Shown here: positions 44,552 to 56,147 of the stretch, in pieces
Layout: every line of letters starts with the position of its first letter
Position numbering within the stretch: the stretch's first letter is position 1
NCBI GenBank assembly: GCA_963691705.1
Contig: OY829546.1
Location: forward strand, 1,188,001 to 1,252,000
Reading direction: 5' to 3'
Origin: Viola odorata
Taxonomy: Eukaryota; Streptophyta; Magnoliopsida; Malpighiales; Violaceae
DNA: 64,000 nt
Position numbers and translations under genes: made by a program
Notes under the pieces: generated by a model
What the model was told of the DNA's origin: nothing
What the model saw: only the letters and a program-made list of their open reading frames with translations
The model's database searches: none

Positions 44552-46865
44552 ATGGGAAAGCCAGCTGGCAAGAAGAAGGCCCCATCGTCGCCAAAACCCG
44601 GTGACGCCCCCGCCGCCGGTAAGCAGAGCAAACCCACGACGGATCGGTCCTCTTCCTCCAAATCGTTCGATGAAGACACTGCGCTTTTCATTAACATGTC
44701 TCAAGAGCTTAAGGAGGAAGGAAACAAGTTGTTACAGAAGCGTGACCCAGAAGGGGCAATGTTAAAGTACGAAAAAGCCCTCAAGCTTCTCCCCAAAACT
44801 CACATCGACGTGGCATATCTGCGCACCAACATGGCTTCTTGCTATATGCAACTGGGTATTGGTGAGTATCCTCGAGCCATTAATGAGTGTAATTTAGCTT
44901 TACAGGTTTCGCCCAAATATAGTAAAGCGTTGTTGAAAAGGGCAAAGTGTTATGAGTCCTTGAATAGGTTGGATTTGGCTTTTAGAGATGTTAGTTTTGT
45001 GTTGAGTATGGAGCCGAATAATCAAACGGCGTTGGAGACTTTGGAGAGTGTTAAAGCGAGTATGACTGAAAAGGGTATTAGTTTTGATGAGACAGTTATT
45101 AGCTTGGCTAATAATGTGGAGCAAGAAACTGGTGTGGCACAGTTGCGAAAAACTGTTAAAGAGAAGGTGAAGAACAAGAAGAAAAAAAGTGGCACGGGTG
45201 GTGGTGGAAGACGAGAGGAGAAGGATAAGGATAAGGTAGCTGTCGTGGAGGAGAAGAAGAAGGTGAGTGATGTTGTTGTTAAGGATAAAGAAGTGGCTAC
45301 AAAGGCAATCGAGGAGGAAAAAGTGGTCAGTAAGGATGTGAAGGAGGAGAAAGTGATCGGTAAGGATGTTAAGGAGGAGAAAGTGGTAAGTAAGACAGTG
45401 AAGTTGGTGTTGGGGGAGGATATCAGGTGGGCACAATTGCCAATGAATTGCAGTATTGGGTTGTTGAGAGATATTGTTCGAGATAGATACCCAGGTTTGA
45501 AGGGTGTTCTTGTGAAATATAAGGATGGAGAGGGTGATTTGATTACGATTACTAGTACAGATGAGCTAAGGATGGCTGAATCATCTAGTGAACAAGGGTC
45601 TCTTAGGTTCTATGTTGTTGAGGTTGGTCTTGCTCAAGAACCGGCATATGAGGGGATGAAGGTTGAGAAGGAGGTGCGTAAGGCTGATTCTAAAGCAAGT
45701 TCTGTGGTTGATAGCGGAAACGTGGAGGAAGAAGGTTCAATTTGCGTTGATGATTGGATTATCCAGTTTGCGCGATTGTTTAAAAACCATGTTGGGTTTG
45801 ATTCTGATGCATACTTGGATCTTCATGAACTTGGGATGAAGCTTTACTCAGAAGCGATGGAGGATTCAGTAACAAGCGCAGAAGCCCAGGAACTTTTTGA
45901 TATTTCTGCAGATAAGTTCCAAGAGATGGCAGCTCTAGCTTTGTTCAATTGGGGAAACGTTCATATGTCAAAGGCAAGAAAGCGGGTATTCTTTTCTGAG
46001 GGTGGTTCCAGGGAGACTGTGCTGATGCAGGTTAAGAATGCATATGAGTGGGCAAGGAAAGAGTACAATGTAGCTGGGACCAGATACCAAGAAGCACTGA
46101 AAATAAAACCAGACTTCTATGAAGGTCTTCTTGCACTTGGGCAACAGCAGTTCGAGCAAGCAAAGCTTTGTTGGTACCATGCTATTGGGAGCAAGCTTGA
46201 CCTAGAAAGTGGGCCTTCTGAGGAGGTCCTAGATCTTTATAACAAGGCTGAGGACAGCATGGAGAGGGGAATGCAAATGTGGGAGGAGACAGAAGAGCAG
46301 CGCCTAAATGGACTTTCCAGATTTGAAAAATATAAAGCTGAGTTGCAGAAGATGGGGTTAGAAGGGCTGCTGAAAGATATATCTGCTGAGGAAGCTGCAG
46401 AACAGGCTGCTAACATGAGTTCACAGATATATCTCTTATGGGGTACCATGCTGTATGAGCGTTCAGTTGTGGAGTATAAATTAGAGCTACCAACCTGGGA
46501 AGAATGTTTAGAGGTAGCAGTTGAGAAGTTTGAACTTGCTGGAGCTTCTCCAACAGATATAGCTGTTATGATAAAGAACCATTGTTCCAATCAAACTGCA
46601 CTGGAAGGTAAAGTGCATATTCCACAGATAGATATTCTTGTTATTTTCTCATTTCACTTTGGAGAAGTTCAATCATGAAGATGATAAACTGCTGCTATGT
46701 TTTGCTTTTATTGCAGGTTTGGGGTTCAAAATTGATGAAATAGTACAGGCATGGAATGAAATGTATGATGCTAAGAGATGGGAGATTGGGGTTCCATCCT
46801 TCAGGCTGGAACCTTTGTTTCGTCGGCGGGTTCCAAAACTTCACCATATGTTGGAGCAAATTTGA
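44552..46865 (+). CDS. TPR-PB1 protein of the CLMP1/Phox family
   Basis: Two exons, 44552-46607 and 46717-46865; 2205 nt, 734 aa. After a Lys/Pro/Ser-rich start, a three-repeat TPR domain lies at about 50-170 ([55 protein letters not shown]). A highly charged linker at about 200-285 contains an imperfect 12-residue repeat ([20 protein letters not shown]). A PB1 domain follows at about 286-370 ([30 protein letters not shown]). The C-terminal half is a second helical repeat region. This is the architecture of Arabidopsis Phox1-4 and CLUMPED CHLOROPLASTS 1, which is needed for chloroplast separation and distribution. It probably works as a scaffold or co-chaperone binding Hsp90/Hsp70 through its TPRs. 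The exact paralog is not assigned. Confidence 0.9.
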
Positions 46866-48697
46866 TTTCTTTTTACTGTTTATAGTTGGAACTACGGTTG
46901 CTGCATGGGCTGAGTGAGCCTGGAGTCAGGGGCATTGGCTAAATGCTTCAAGTTTTCATTACTTCATGTTTCCAAAGTTATGTTGCTGGCGTCTAAGATA
47001 GGTAAGTCTGTTTCTGTCACTCAGCTATTTCTGGTTGTTTAAGATATCTTTTCTATAACTTGTGGTATGTGGTAGCAAGTAGTGATAATACTATGTTGGT
47101 GTTAGAGGTTTGGATTTTTTTCCTGTTATATACAATTGGGCCAACATGCATGACCAAAGTTGGATGCTTCACCAAGCTATGCAACAAAATTGGAACATGT
47201 CATTTCAGATGGTCTGAAATGGTGCTCTGTTCTCTTAGATTTTAGAGAATCTAAGTCTACAAAACCATAGTTATCTTTGCACCCAAAGCCAAAGGGCTAT
47301 TCCTATGTTAGATAAAGATAGCTGGAATGCTTGAGCAGTTAGCTACTTGTGGGTGCGTCTGAATTTTTTTGTCAGATCATGAAGATATGAGAGTGTTGCA
47401 TGGCTCGAGTAGTTTACCAGGAACTTTTTTACTTGTTTGAGGCTGTCCTTGAGATGATTGATATCCAATTTGTCATTCATAATATTCGTTTGCTGATCCT
47501 TTGACTCTTATGTTGAAGCAGCTTTTTGATGTATTTCAGAATGCTTGCTGACTGGATTTGTTCTCCGTTGTCGCAGGTCATTTTTTCCCCTTCCAAAGTG
47601 TCAAAGTGTTCATGTGAAGGTCATTGTTTGTTTGGAGGTAAACAATGGAAGTTTTGTGTAGCATTGGTTTTTTATCAAATGCGAGTTTGAGGTTGGATTT
47701 TGAAGCTGGTCACAGCGATTGTGCTTGGTATTCGGGTGATCCTTTTTCTTTTCACTACAAATACAATGTATTTTCTCTTTCACAGTTGAAATAGTGGGGG
47801 GTATAGTATTGATTTGTTGATTTTTCATAGAATAAATGATGATAAAAACGTATTCGTTTGTGATTTTTTCAAAGGCTCGGGCGCCTTTTCGCTGTTATAG
47901 GTTTGTTAGTTTGATCTCTTGTAAGTTGTAACAATTATTTGATCCTGTATCGAATTAAATAGTGTTCTTCATTGTATATCTCTTCTTCCTCCTCACTGGT
48001 TTTGAATGTGTTAGGACTTGGGAATGAGCTCAGTTCTGTGTTTTGTATTTACTAAAAAAAAAAGTAGTGTTTTTGTGTTTTTGTGTTTTTGTCTGGGTTC
48101 CTAAAATGCGCACCCAAGAATTTTTCAAAAAGACGTCGCATTATTTTTTTTTTAAAAAAAACGTTCTAAAATATTCTGGAAAGACGTTGTATTTTCGCGT
48201 TTTATTGAAAAGGACGTCCTAAAAACACATCCTAAACTGTTGTTTAAGGACGGCGTATTTTCGCGTTATTGAAAAGGACGTCCTAATCAACAATTTTGTT
48301 CGCGTATTTTTTAAAGAGACGTCGTATTCTGCGTTTTTTTGCGCGTATGTTACGAAGAGACATATTTTGAAGAAAGACGGGTCAGAAATTAAATTTAGCA
48401 AGAAAAACCTATGAACGTGGCAGCTTCTAAGGTACAAGATCATGAAATAATATGCACCTTACTGCACCGGATCCTTTCACTCAAACAAGAATTGTAGAAT
48501 TATACGAAACTAAAAAAAACAACAGAAACTTTTTCTTCAACTTACTTTGTCACTCCAGAGCAGAACCGAAGCCATAGCAATTAGCAAGCAAGCATCTTCC
48601 TTGAAATTAATCAGCAAACGGAAAATAAAATCAGTCCTTAAAACCCAATCGCCCATATCTGTTATTCTTCTTCGTAATTTCAATCGGATCACTAATC
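46866..48697. other. Intergenic region between CLMP1-like and MEMO genes
   Basis: Contains CLMP1-like 3' UTR, a T-rich stretch, a cluster of GACGTC-type palindromes (48110-48360, listed separately) and the likely MEMO 5' leader from about 48540. No gene is recognised. Confidence 0.55.
48110..48365. repeat. Degenerate repeats around GACGTC motifs
   Basis: GACGTC-like hexamers appear at about 48133, 48184 (GACGTT), 48211, 48279 and 48320. The phrase GTATTTTCGCGTT.TTATTGAAAAGGACGTCCTAA occurs twice, at 48190 and 48250, about 60 bases apart. The segment is noncoding. It resembles AT-rich repeats bearing paired ACGT palindromes, such as those at 57.3 kb, but is not the same sequence. Confidence 0.6.
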
Positions 48698-50496
48698 ATG
48701 GAGAAAGTCATCGTCCGGAGAGCATCTCACGCCGGTTCCTGGTACACCGATAACCGTAAGTCCCTGCTTTTCTATCACTAATTAGATTGAACTCCATAAT
48801 CCATTCGCTGAAAGCTTTTTTTATGCTTCAATTCCTGTTTTCAGCTAAGAAACTGGAAGAAGAGCTTGATGGGTGGCTCAAAGCCGCCGGACTCCCTAAA
48901 TCCCCCGACGTTCGCGGCGTCATTGCTCCGTAAGTGGCGGTTCTCTATCCGTGTTGGGTCCAATTTCATTTTTTAGGGTTTTCAATTTATTCGTTTGCGT
49001 GTGTGTATTTTGTGGTTTCAGACATGCAGGGTATTCGTATTCGGGTCGGGCGGCTGCGTATGCGTTTGGGAATATCGACCCAACTAACATGTATCAAATG
49101 TTCTTAGTTATTGTTTGTTTTGGTTTCATGTTTTTTGCAAGCTCGTAATTGTGTGGAGTACTTACATTTCTGTTTGTCTTGGTCAGTTCTCGGGTGTTCC
49201 TTCTTGGTCCATCTCACCATTATTATACTACAAAATGTGCACTTTCCAAAGCTACTGTTTACAAAACACCTGTTGGGGACTTGCCCATTGATTTGGAAGG
49301 TATCTGTATATGCTTGTAAGAATAAGCTTTGCGCGCTTTGTGAATAATTTTTTACCTTTATTTGTTATTATAGCTGGAATGTGGCAATGTAGAGAGTTCT
49401 CATGTTTGTGTCTAGTTTGCACTCTGCTTTTACACAGTTTGTGATGTTTTGTTTTTTCGATCTTTCAGTCATTGAAGAACTTAAAGCTACCAGAAAATTT
49501 GAGACAATGGACCTTCGTGTTGACGAGGCTGAGCATAGCATGGAAATGCACTTGCCATATGTTGCTAAAGTATTTGAAGGGTAATCTATGTTGTGCAATG
49601 AAAGTATATGTTTATTTACCGCATTGGTGCTTATGTATTGTATTGTATTTTTATGGTTCAATTTTCATTTATATACACGGTGATGGTTCCTTTTACTTGT
49701 ACTGGTACAGGCACCCAGTGAAAGTTGTTCCCATTCTGGTCGGTGCTCTTAATGCTGATAGTGAAGCGATGTACGGACGCTTGTTAGCTAAATATGTAGA
49801 TGATCCAACTAATTTCTTTTCCATCTCCTCAGATTTTTGTCATTGGGGAACTCGGTATGTTCTACCTGCTGCCTCACCAATGCATTCCCCCTCCTTAAGT
49901 CAACATCCAGCTGCGTGTGCATAGTAGTTACCTGTGTCTTGCTTATCGCGTGTTGTGTGCGTAGTAGTTCTGTTAGAGCACAATTGAATTGTATACCGTA
50001 TCACTAATCTTGACCTGTGATTTAGGTTCGATTACATGCACTATGACAAGAAACATGGGACTATATACAAGTCCATTGAAGCATTGGACAAGATGGGGAT
50101 GGATATGATAGAAACAGGTGATCCGGATGCGTTTAAGCAGTACTTATTGGAGTATGACAACACTATTTGTGGACGCCATCCAATAAGTGTATTCTTACAT
50201 GTAAGTTCCGAACTTCTCGAAAATAACTACCATGACTTGATCTTTTCAGCTACAAAAGCAAATCATGCTTCTTCCCTTCCTTTGTTCGGTCTCACTTCGG
50301 TGTCCATAGTTGCATCCCGTCTCCTCTCTTTTCATTTTTCTTCTCAATTTATTATCTATAATGGTTTCAGATGCTGAGGAACTGCTCTACTAAGATAAAG
50401 GTGAGGTTCCTCCAATACGAGCAATCCAGCCAATGCAAAACAACCAGAGACAGCAGCGTAAGTTATGCTTCTGCTGCAGCGAAGGTGGATACGTGA
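48698..50496 (+). CDS. MEMO1-family protein
   Basis: Eight exons: 48698-48755, 48845-48929, 49022-49090, 49187-49299, 49469-49580, 49711-49854, 50026-50200, 50371-50496; 882 nt, 293 aa, phases consistent. Length and motifs fit the MEMO family, which shares its fold with LigB-type dioxygenases. Conserved metal or active-site candidates are His49 ([10 protein letters not shown]), His81 (GPSHHYY), the [10 protein letters not shown] block, SSDFCHWG and Cys242 (NTICGRHPI); in human MEMO1 the equivalents are His49, His81 and Cys244. The C-terminus ends [12 protein letters not shown]. Human MEMO1 takes part in ErbB2-linked cell motility and metal handling. The plant role is not established. The start was chosen because the preceding DNA has a stop and the next exons stay in phase. 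The gene looks intact. Confidence 0.93.
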
Positions 50497-50956
50497 AGTT
50501 TGTGACTGATGTTTCAAATTTGCTTCCATGGAAACAAATAAACAACTGGTTGTTCGAATTGAATGTATTTTCTATCTTTATCAAGAATCTATCATTTATT
50601 GTTGCCGGTATTTTCTCCTTATTACTTTCACATTTTGTGAGGAATGTGTTTTTTAAAGTAATTTTCCTCTAATAATAAAATAATAACGTAAAAATCGACA
50701 ATAAGATTATAATGTCTAGTCTTCTACCCTACAAAAAAATGTCGGTCTTCTATGCCCTTTTTTTAAGCTGCCTGTTTGGTAAATCAATTAATTGCATGGT
50801 GATAAATAAAATAAGAAATAGCTATTCATATTGTTATTAAAACACAAATCTTAATATCCGACTAGTGTACTATGTAGATATGTAAGTTGCTTATGTACTG
50901 CACTTTCACATGGCCCAGCACTTTGCTGGTTTAAAAGAGCTTGGAGATGGTGATAT
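50497..50956. other. Intergenic region after the MEMO gene
   Basis: MEMO 3' UTR and AT-rich DNA up to the stop codon of the minus-strand TOPLESS-related fragment. No feature is recognised. Confidence 0.5.
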
Positions 50957-51479
50957 TTAATTCTTGGTTGACCATTCTTTTAACCAGCTCAGATCTTCAA
51001 AACAATCAACACTAGGCAGTTTGTCTACTGATTCATCTTCGTCCGTCGGGAACATGATCCACTTGCCAGCCGGATTTAGAGGCTCTAAGACAGCAACCTG
51101 ACGGTTAATCCCACAGCGAACTGGTTTGGTTTCTGTGGATGCGCGACTATTGCAACGGGATACACATCACAACTGCTGTCAGCAACCAAACCATAGTATT
51201 AGATTTGCAGGCTGCAGGACGTCATAAATTCATATGCAAAACGAAATTTTGGTGCAAAATCATCCAAGCAGGAACTGAGTTGTTTACCTTGAACTAGGAG
51301 GGACGTAAGCAGCGGTAAAGATGCAACAACGTAAAACAAGATTTGAGGCATCAAAAGTGCAGATGGTCCCATCCGCAAAGCTAGCATATACCATCTGGCT
51401 ATCACAGGAGAATGTTGCTCCAGTGATCGGTAGGGAATCCTTGGGAGTCCACTGGAAAACATGTTGAAATCAACACCAC

Positions 51480-51735
51480 CTTGGCGTTAACAATCAAGCA
51501 GCAGCGTCATCATGTTGGAATTTCCAACCTTGGCGTCAAAGGCATGTTAACAAAGAAGCGGCAACTTGGCGATATCAGCAAGCAAGCGTTATCATCAAGC
51601 GGCAACCTCAGAATTATCAAGAAGCCATGTCATCAAGTTCAGCGTCATCAAGTTATCAAGCGGACATCATCAAGGCATCAAGCGGCATCTCAAGCGTTAG
51701 CATGGTCAAGTGGCATCAAGCGGCATCAAGTGTTA
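51480..51735. repeat. Cluster of CATCAAG / AAGCGGCA short repeats
   Basis: At least ten occurrences of ATCAAG or TCAAGCGGCA-like words in 250 bases, irregularly spaced at 10-25 bases. They lie upstream of the TATA box at 51874, in the position expected for promoter-proximal enhancer repeats of an LTR. Confidence 0.7.
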
Positions 51736-51873
51736 TCAACAGTAGCACTTGTCTTCTAGAATTTCCACATGTCATTAAATGGTGTGCACATCTGTAATAA
51801 TCTAGAATGTTGTACCACGTGTAGAAAATAGAAGTGTGTAGAAGTATGTAGAAAAAGTAAGTCGGTGGAATGC

Positions 51874-51885
51874 CTATATATATAT
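51874..51885 (+). promoter_or_regulatory. TATA box of the LTR-like element
   Basis: CTATATATATAT in a sequence otherwise of mixed composition, followed about 350 bases later by an ATG. Likely the core promoter of the inserted element; activity is not known. Confidence 0.45.
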
Positions 51886-52822
51886 GCATTCACCAAACTG
51901 CAGAAAAGTGGGGGAATTCACGTTCCCACCCAAATCAGATGCTTGCCATGAGAAGAGGTTCAGAAACACCTCTTTCATGAGAAAAATCATGTTTGAATGT
52001 GAGTAGAGAAGGGGTGCATCTTCTCTATCTCGTGTTTCTACCAACGTAGAACACAAAAAAGAAAATCATTTCTGTGTGTGGTTCTACAAAGAAGACTGTA
52101 GAACAGAAATTTTCCAGAAAGTTGTCTCTTTGTGTTTGTAAAATACTTTTCATCATCATCTATAATTTTCTGATCTTCATCTTTTCGTTCATGTGTTCCA
52201 GTTGAAATCTTTTATCTTTTTGATTTTCTAACAAAACAAAATGGAAGATATTTTCATTCCTTCATCCGACAAAAGGAACAATGACAAAAACACTAGGTTA
52301 GACCACACACAAGACGGACAGAGACAGACAGACCTGCTTTACACATTCCAAGTTATTGGTTTTGTAGACTGCAAGAAGAGTCTCATGTACCGCAAGGATG
52401 TGTTTCTGACCCTGGTGAAACTGGATGTAGCTGTTTCCCGCCAGGAATTGGCAAGACACAGGTTTCCTTTTTGTCCCACACAAAAATCTACAGAAAAGGA
52501 AAAAATAAATGCATGAACACATCAGTAAAACTCGAAGAGGTCATTTTCAGCAATTTCAGCAAACCTTAACGTGTGCCTTTTGGGTTAGGACTTTCAGTAA
52601 ATTAACATGATAAAAAACTAACCTCAGTCTCTGCTCCAGAAGACACGAGTACATTCAGAGCACTAGAGAAAGCAAGAGCACAGACACTTTTAGAATGACC
52701 TCGAAGCTTGCAAATAACCTGCATGGATTAAGGAAAAGGTAAGCTTCCAGAGGCTTTCCTTAAAGGGTGCTTATTCCACACTTTATATCCATGCTCCTTC
52801 CTATTTACTCTATTGGTATCTA

Positions 52823-53081
52823 CTCCCTCGTAAATAATTACATGACTTTCTCGCATCCCAATATTCAGTAGGGAACGCATATCGAGGAGACCGGATGAGG
52901 TACTATTTGACCCTAAAAAAATCCGAAATTTTTTGTGAACGTACGTTAATCCTTAACGTACTTCCTAGAAAAAATTAGGGGCAAAATTGTCTCAAATAGT
53001 GAGTTTACCGGCCGTTTTAAGATACATGCCGAAACAGTAAAAGTAAATGCTAAAACGTCATCTAATTATTTACGGAGGGAG
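52823..53081. mobile_element. Stowaway-like MITE, family B copy 2
   Basis: TA-flanked ends CTCCCTCGTAAATAATTACA and, on the reverse complement of the right end, CTCCCTCCGTAAATAATTAG. The core repeats the palindrome ACGTACGTTAATCCTTAACG and the CTATTTGA / TCAAATAGTGAG arms seen at 33584-33817. It lies in an intron position of the TOPLESS-related pseudogene. Confidence 0.85.
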
Positions 53082-53694
53082 TACTATAAATATGTTTAAG
53101 TCAGGGTGTGAGTATTTTTAAATATAGTATTGGTGAGTTATCAGGGAAATGTACCTCTGCTAAACGAACATTGTATATTATAATCGTTGAATCATCCCTC
53201 CCTATAGCAACAATGTTGTTATCCAGAGGGTAGAAAGCAAGACATGTTGTTGCAGGAGATGGAGGCATGAAAGTCACCATTGTCTGCGATTATCCAACAG
53301 AGTTTGAGTGGTCAGTTCAATAAGCAAACTTGAAAAAAGTAAAATCAATAAAACCAAAATTTTAAATCAAATAAAAAGCGAAAAAAGTCACCAATGACAT
53401 AAATTACACATCCCTTGGATAAGGGTGCATAGGTTCACAAATTTGAATAAATTTGGTAGTTTGCACAGGATTCTTGAGGTACCTTGAATGTCAGCATGTT
53501 GTACAGGGAAATTTTTCCACCAGGAGATAACAATCGTTCTTGGATAAAGCAAAGCAAGGCACAGCCTCCTCAGGCTACCCACAGCAGGGGAGCAAATTGG
53601 AGAGCAAATGAGGATTAACAAGTGCAGCAGGGGAGCAAGTGGGAGCAAATGTCAGCTCCGCTCGTCCGGGATCAAATTTTGGTCCCGGACTAAA

Positions 53695-53795
53695 CTGACA
53701 GTGGGGGTCCCACTGTCAGTTGTTTTATTAAAAAAAAAAGTCAGCCAATGGAATGACAGCCCTGCAGCAAGCGCGTGGCGCGCTGCCATTGGCTG
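53695..53795. repeat. Hairpins shared with the smaller Harbinger derivative
   Basis: CTGACAGTGGGG/GTCCCACTGTCAG at 53695-53719 forms a near-perfect palindrome. AGCCAATGG at 53743-53751 pairs with CCATTGGCT ending at 53795, around a GC-rich interior. These correspond to the hairpins at 44098-44231. Confidence 0.8.
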
Positions 53796-54285
53796 ACTCT
53801 TTTTGTTTTTTTTTCCCACTCATTTTTTAAATCGATTTTTTTTTAATAAATACTGAAAATAATTTTATAAAAAATATACCATTATTTTTAATTTTTTGAG
53901 ATCTATAAATTGAGACTAGGTTTGTATTATTTGGACACTAAAAAAAATTCGATTTTTTTACATTTTTTTTCTTTTTTAAATGCTTCTTTTCATAATAATT
54001 ACTCAAAATAATTTTATACCATTATTTTTACACTTATTTTTAATTTTTTGAGATCTATAAATTTGGACACTAAAAAAATCAGAGTTTTTTACACTTTTTT
54101 TTCATTTTCTTCTTTTTTAAATGATTTTTTTCATAATAATTACTCAAAATATTTTAAAAGTAAAACATATTTGAAAATAAAAACACACAATTTAAAAATA
54201 AAACTCACAACACACAATTTGAAAGTAAAACATACAATAACAAACTAGTTCTCAAACAACTCCTTCAGTAGCATCTTATACATAT

Positions 54286-55104
54286 TTGGAAGACGTGCAA
54301 AGGTTACTCCGAGTTGGTCAGGAGCGTGGTTTCCCCGGAATGATTGGAAGTATCGATTGCATGCACTGGCAGTGGAAGAATTGTCCTAAGGCTTGGCAAG
54401 GGCAGTTTACTAGTGGACACAAGGGCACGACAACAGTTATCCTCGAGGCAGTGGCGTCCTATGATTTGTGGATATGGCATGCTTTTTTTGGCTTGCCCGG
54501 AACATTGAACGACATCAATGTACTAGATAGGTCACCAGTTTTTGACGACATTGAGTCTGGTGAAGCTCCAAGGGTGGACTACACTGTGAATGGCCGACAG
54601 TACAATCTTGCATACTATCTTGCTGACGGAATCTACCCTAAATGGCATGTCTTCGTCCAGTCGATTCAATTGCGCCAAGGAAACAAAGCGCAATTGTTTG
54701 CCAAACAACAAGAATCATGTAGGAAGGATGTGGAACGTGCATTCGGGGTACTCCAAGCACGCTTCTCCATTATTCGTCAACCAGCCAGGATGTGGGATAT
54801 CGATGTCTTAGGTAAAATAATGAGGGCGTGCATTATTTTACATAACATGATTGTGGAGGATGAACGAGATACATATTCACGAAATTGAGAAAATATCGAC
54901 TTCGATCAGTCGGATAGTCCCGGGTCTAGCTCTTTGTTCAATGTCCAAACGCAAGTGCTGCCTCAATATGAAGTGCATGTCCAAGGCCGATCCGAATCAT
55001 ATATTCATACTAGAGTCGAGCTACGTGATAGAGCACAATATATTCAGTTGAAAAAGGATCTCGTCGAGCACATCTGGAATAAATTTGGAACAACCCTCGA
55101 TTAG
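54286..55104 (+). pseudogene. PIF/Harbinger transposase, N-terminally truncated with premature stop
   Basis: The frame encodes the DDE domain of a plant Harbinger transposase (HARBI1-like nuclease superfamily). The three acidic residues are all present: GSIDCMHWQWKNCP, LNDINVLDRSPVF and KDVERAFGVLQARFSIIRQP. The first 200 codons are open to a TGA at 54886-54888. The same frame then continues with family-typical sequence (RVELRDRAQYIQLKKDLVEH) to TAG at 55102-55104, so the TGA is a premature stop, probably from TGG. The N-terminal DNA-binding half is missing; upstream DNA is noncoding and AT-rich. The second protein of Harbinger elements, the Myb-like one, is also absent. The element is therefore not self-sufficient. 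Confidence 0.9.
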
Positions 55105-56147
55105 ATTTAAAAAAATTATTTCTCACGTTTACCAGTTTATTTTGTGTGTTTCTCAAGTTTACGAGTTTATTTTGTGTGTATTTTCTTGTTCGTTTGCAAT
55201 AATCTAAGTCGATGTTTGATTTACTAAGTGATAAATAATATCGTGTGTTACTCTTAAAAAATATTATATTATTTATTTTATTAAAAAAAATATATTTTTT
55301 GAAATCTGAAAAGAAATTATGAAATTTAATTAATTTATATTAAAAAATTATTATTTATTATTTATTATATTATAAAAAGTAATTATTATAGTAATTATAA
55401 ATTTAATAAAAAAGAAATGAAAAATATGGTGGGGTATATGATAAATGATATGGAAGGGAGAGAAAGTTTTTAACACCCTGAATAATCTCCTGCTGTGAGC
55501 GCGTGGGTGTTAAATGCTTTTTGGTTGGGTGTTAAGCTGATGTGGCAGTGAGAGAAAGTGAATAACACTCTAAAATTTGATCTCCTACTGTGGATGGTCT
55601 GAGTTGGCATGTGAAAGGTCATTTGTCATCAGTCCCAAGCAGTTCCTTGGTTGCCACAATTGAGGGGAAGTTTTTGTAGTTGCCTACAATTAGCATATCA
55701 TCAGAATAACATCACCAGCTACAATTATTTAAAAGTGCATCTGTTTTCCTCTCACCTTGCCGCTCAAATTAAGGTCATCACAAGACCACTTCCAAAATAG
55801 ATGAGTAGAATTTGATGCTAATGCCAAAATATTTGGAGCACATGTAGGAATCAATATCAGATACTTGAAAACATAAATAACTACTTAACTTTTTTTTTAC
55901 CTAACAACTATAATGAAATAATAATAATGAGCTAAAATTTAAGTTCTTTAAAGTAATTGAGATCAACATTTCATCCGGAATATTATCACCATTATAAATA
56001 AATCATCCAGAACATTATCAATATACTAAAAAACTTAAGTTACTGAAAGGAGTAAGATAAATCATCTAGAACATTATCATCATCACGAAAACTACACCCA
56101 TGAGATAGGGCCAACAAAGTGATTAGGTAGGGGCCATAGGGCGTAGG

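Larger units (their letters stand above)
51465..52330 (+). mobile_element. LTR-like retroelement fragment in an intron of the TOPLESS-related pseudogene
   Basis: The intron between two WD40 exons is enlarged by foreign sequence. It starts near TGTTGAAATCAACACC (about 51469) and has a region dense in CATCAAG and AAGCGGCA repeats (51480-51730). Then come a TATA box CTATATATATAT (51874-51885), a leader-like stretch and, after TTTTCTAACA at about 52232, an ATG at 52241 opening a short frame. A promoter followed by a leader and a start-like ATG suggests a solo LTR plus adjoining internal sequence, or part of a pararetrovirus-like promoter. No primer-binding site or polymerase is present, so the class is undecided. 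Confidence 0.45.
53575..55600. mobile_element. PIF/Harbinger transposon with partial transposase
   Basis: About 2.0 kb, bounded by GGCTACCCACAG on the left and CTGTGGATGGTC on the right (inverted, two or three mismatches). Subterminal sequence matches the element at 43206-44355 in opposite orientation. The flanking triplets TCA and TGA could be a mutated 3-bp target duplication. It interrupts a TOPLESS-related exon: the left flank codes for the residues that should directly follow those coded by the right flank. It carries the transposase fragment at 54286-55104 and AT-rich repeats at 53830-54170. Confidence 0.85.
50957..55864 (-). pseudogene. TOPLESS-related corepressor, C-terminal WD40 part, broken
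   Basis: Minus-strand exon fragments in order: 55756-55864 (NILALASNSTHLFWKWS), 55601-55683 (SPQLWQPRNCLGLMTNDLSH), 53483-53574 (PEEAVPCFALSKNDCYLL, then GGKISLYNMLTFK), 53155-53283 (TFMPPSPATTCLAFYPLDNN, VAIGRDDSTIIIYNV), 52623-52718 (KLRGHSKSVCALAFSSALNV), 52334-about 52500 (YIQFHQGQKHILAVHETLLA), 51288-51451 (ATFSCDSQMVYASFADGTIC) and 50957-51175 (VAIVAHPQKPNQFAVGLT, then EPLNPAGKW). These are successive WD40 blocks of plant TOPLESS/TPR corepressors, which bind EAR-motif repressors in the nucleus. The LisH/CTLH N-terminal half is absent. Damage: a Harbinger element between the second and third fragments, a small deletion before GGKISL, a probable 4-base deletion after GLT, and decay at the start of the 52334 exon. 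Most splice sites remain, so decay is recent. Confidence 0.88.

Noticed and set aside
51060..51120. An intact final exon for the TOPLESS-related gene
   Set aside because: The frame breaks after GLT by what looks like a 4-base deletion, and other fragments are also damaged, so it was called a pseudogene.
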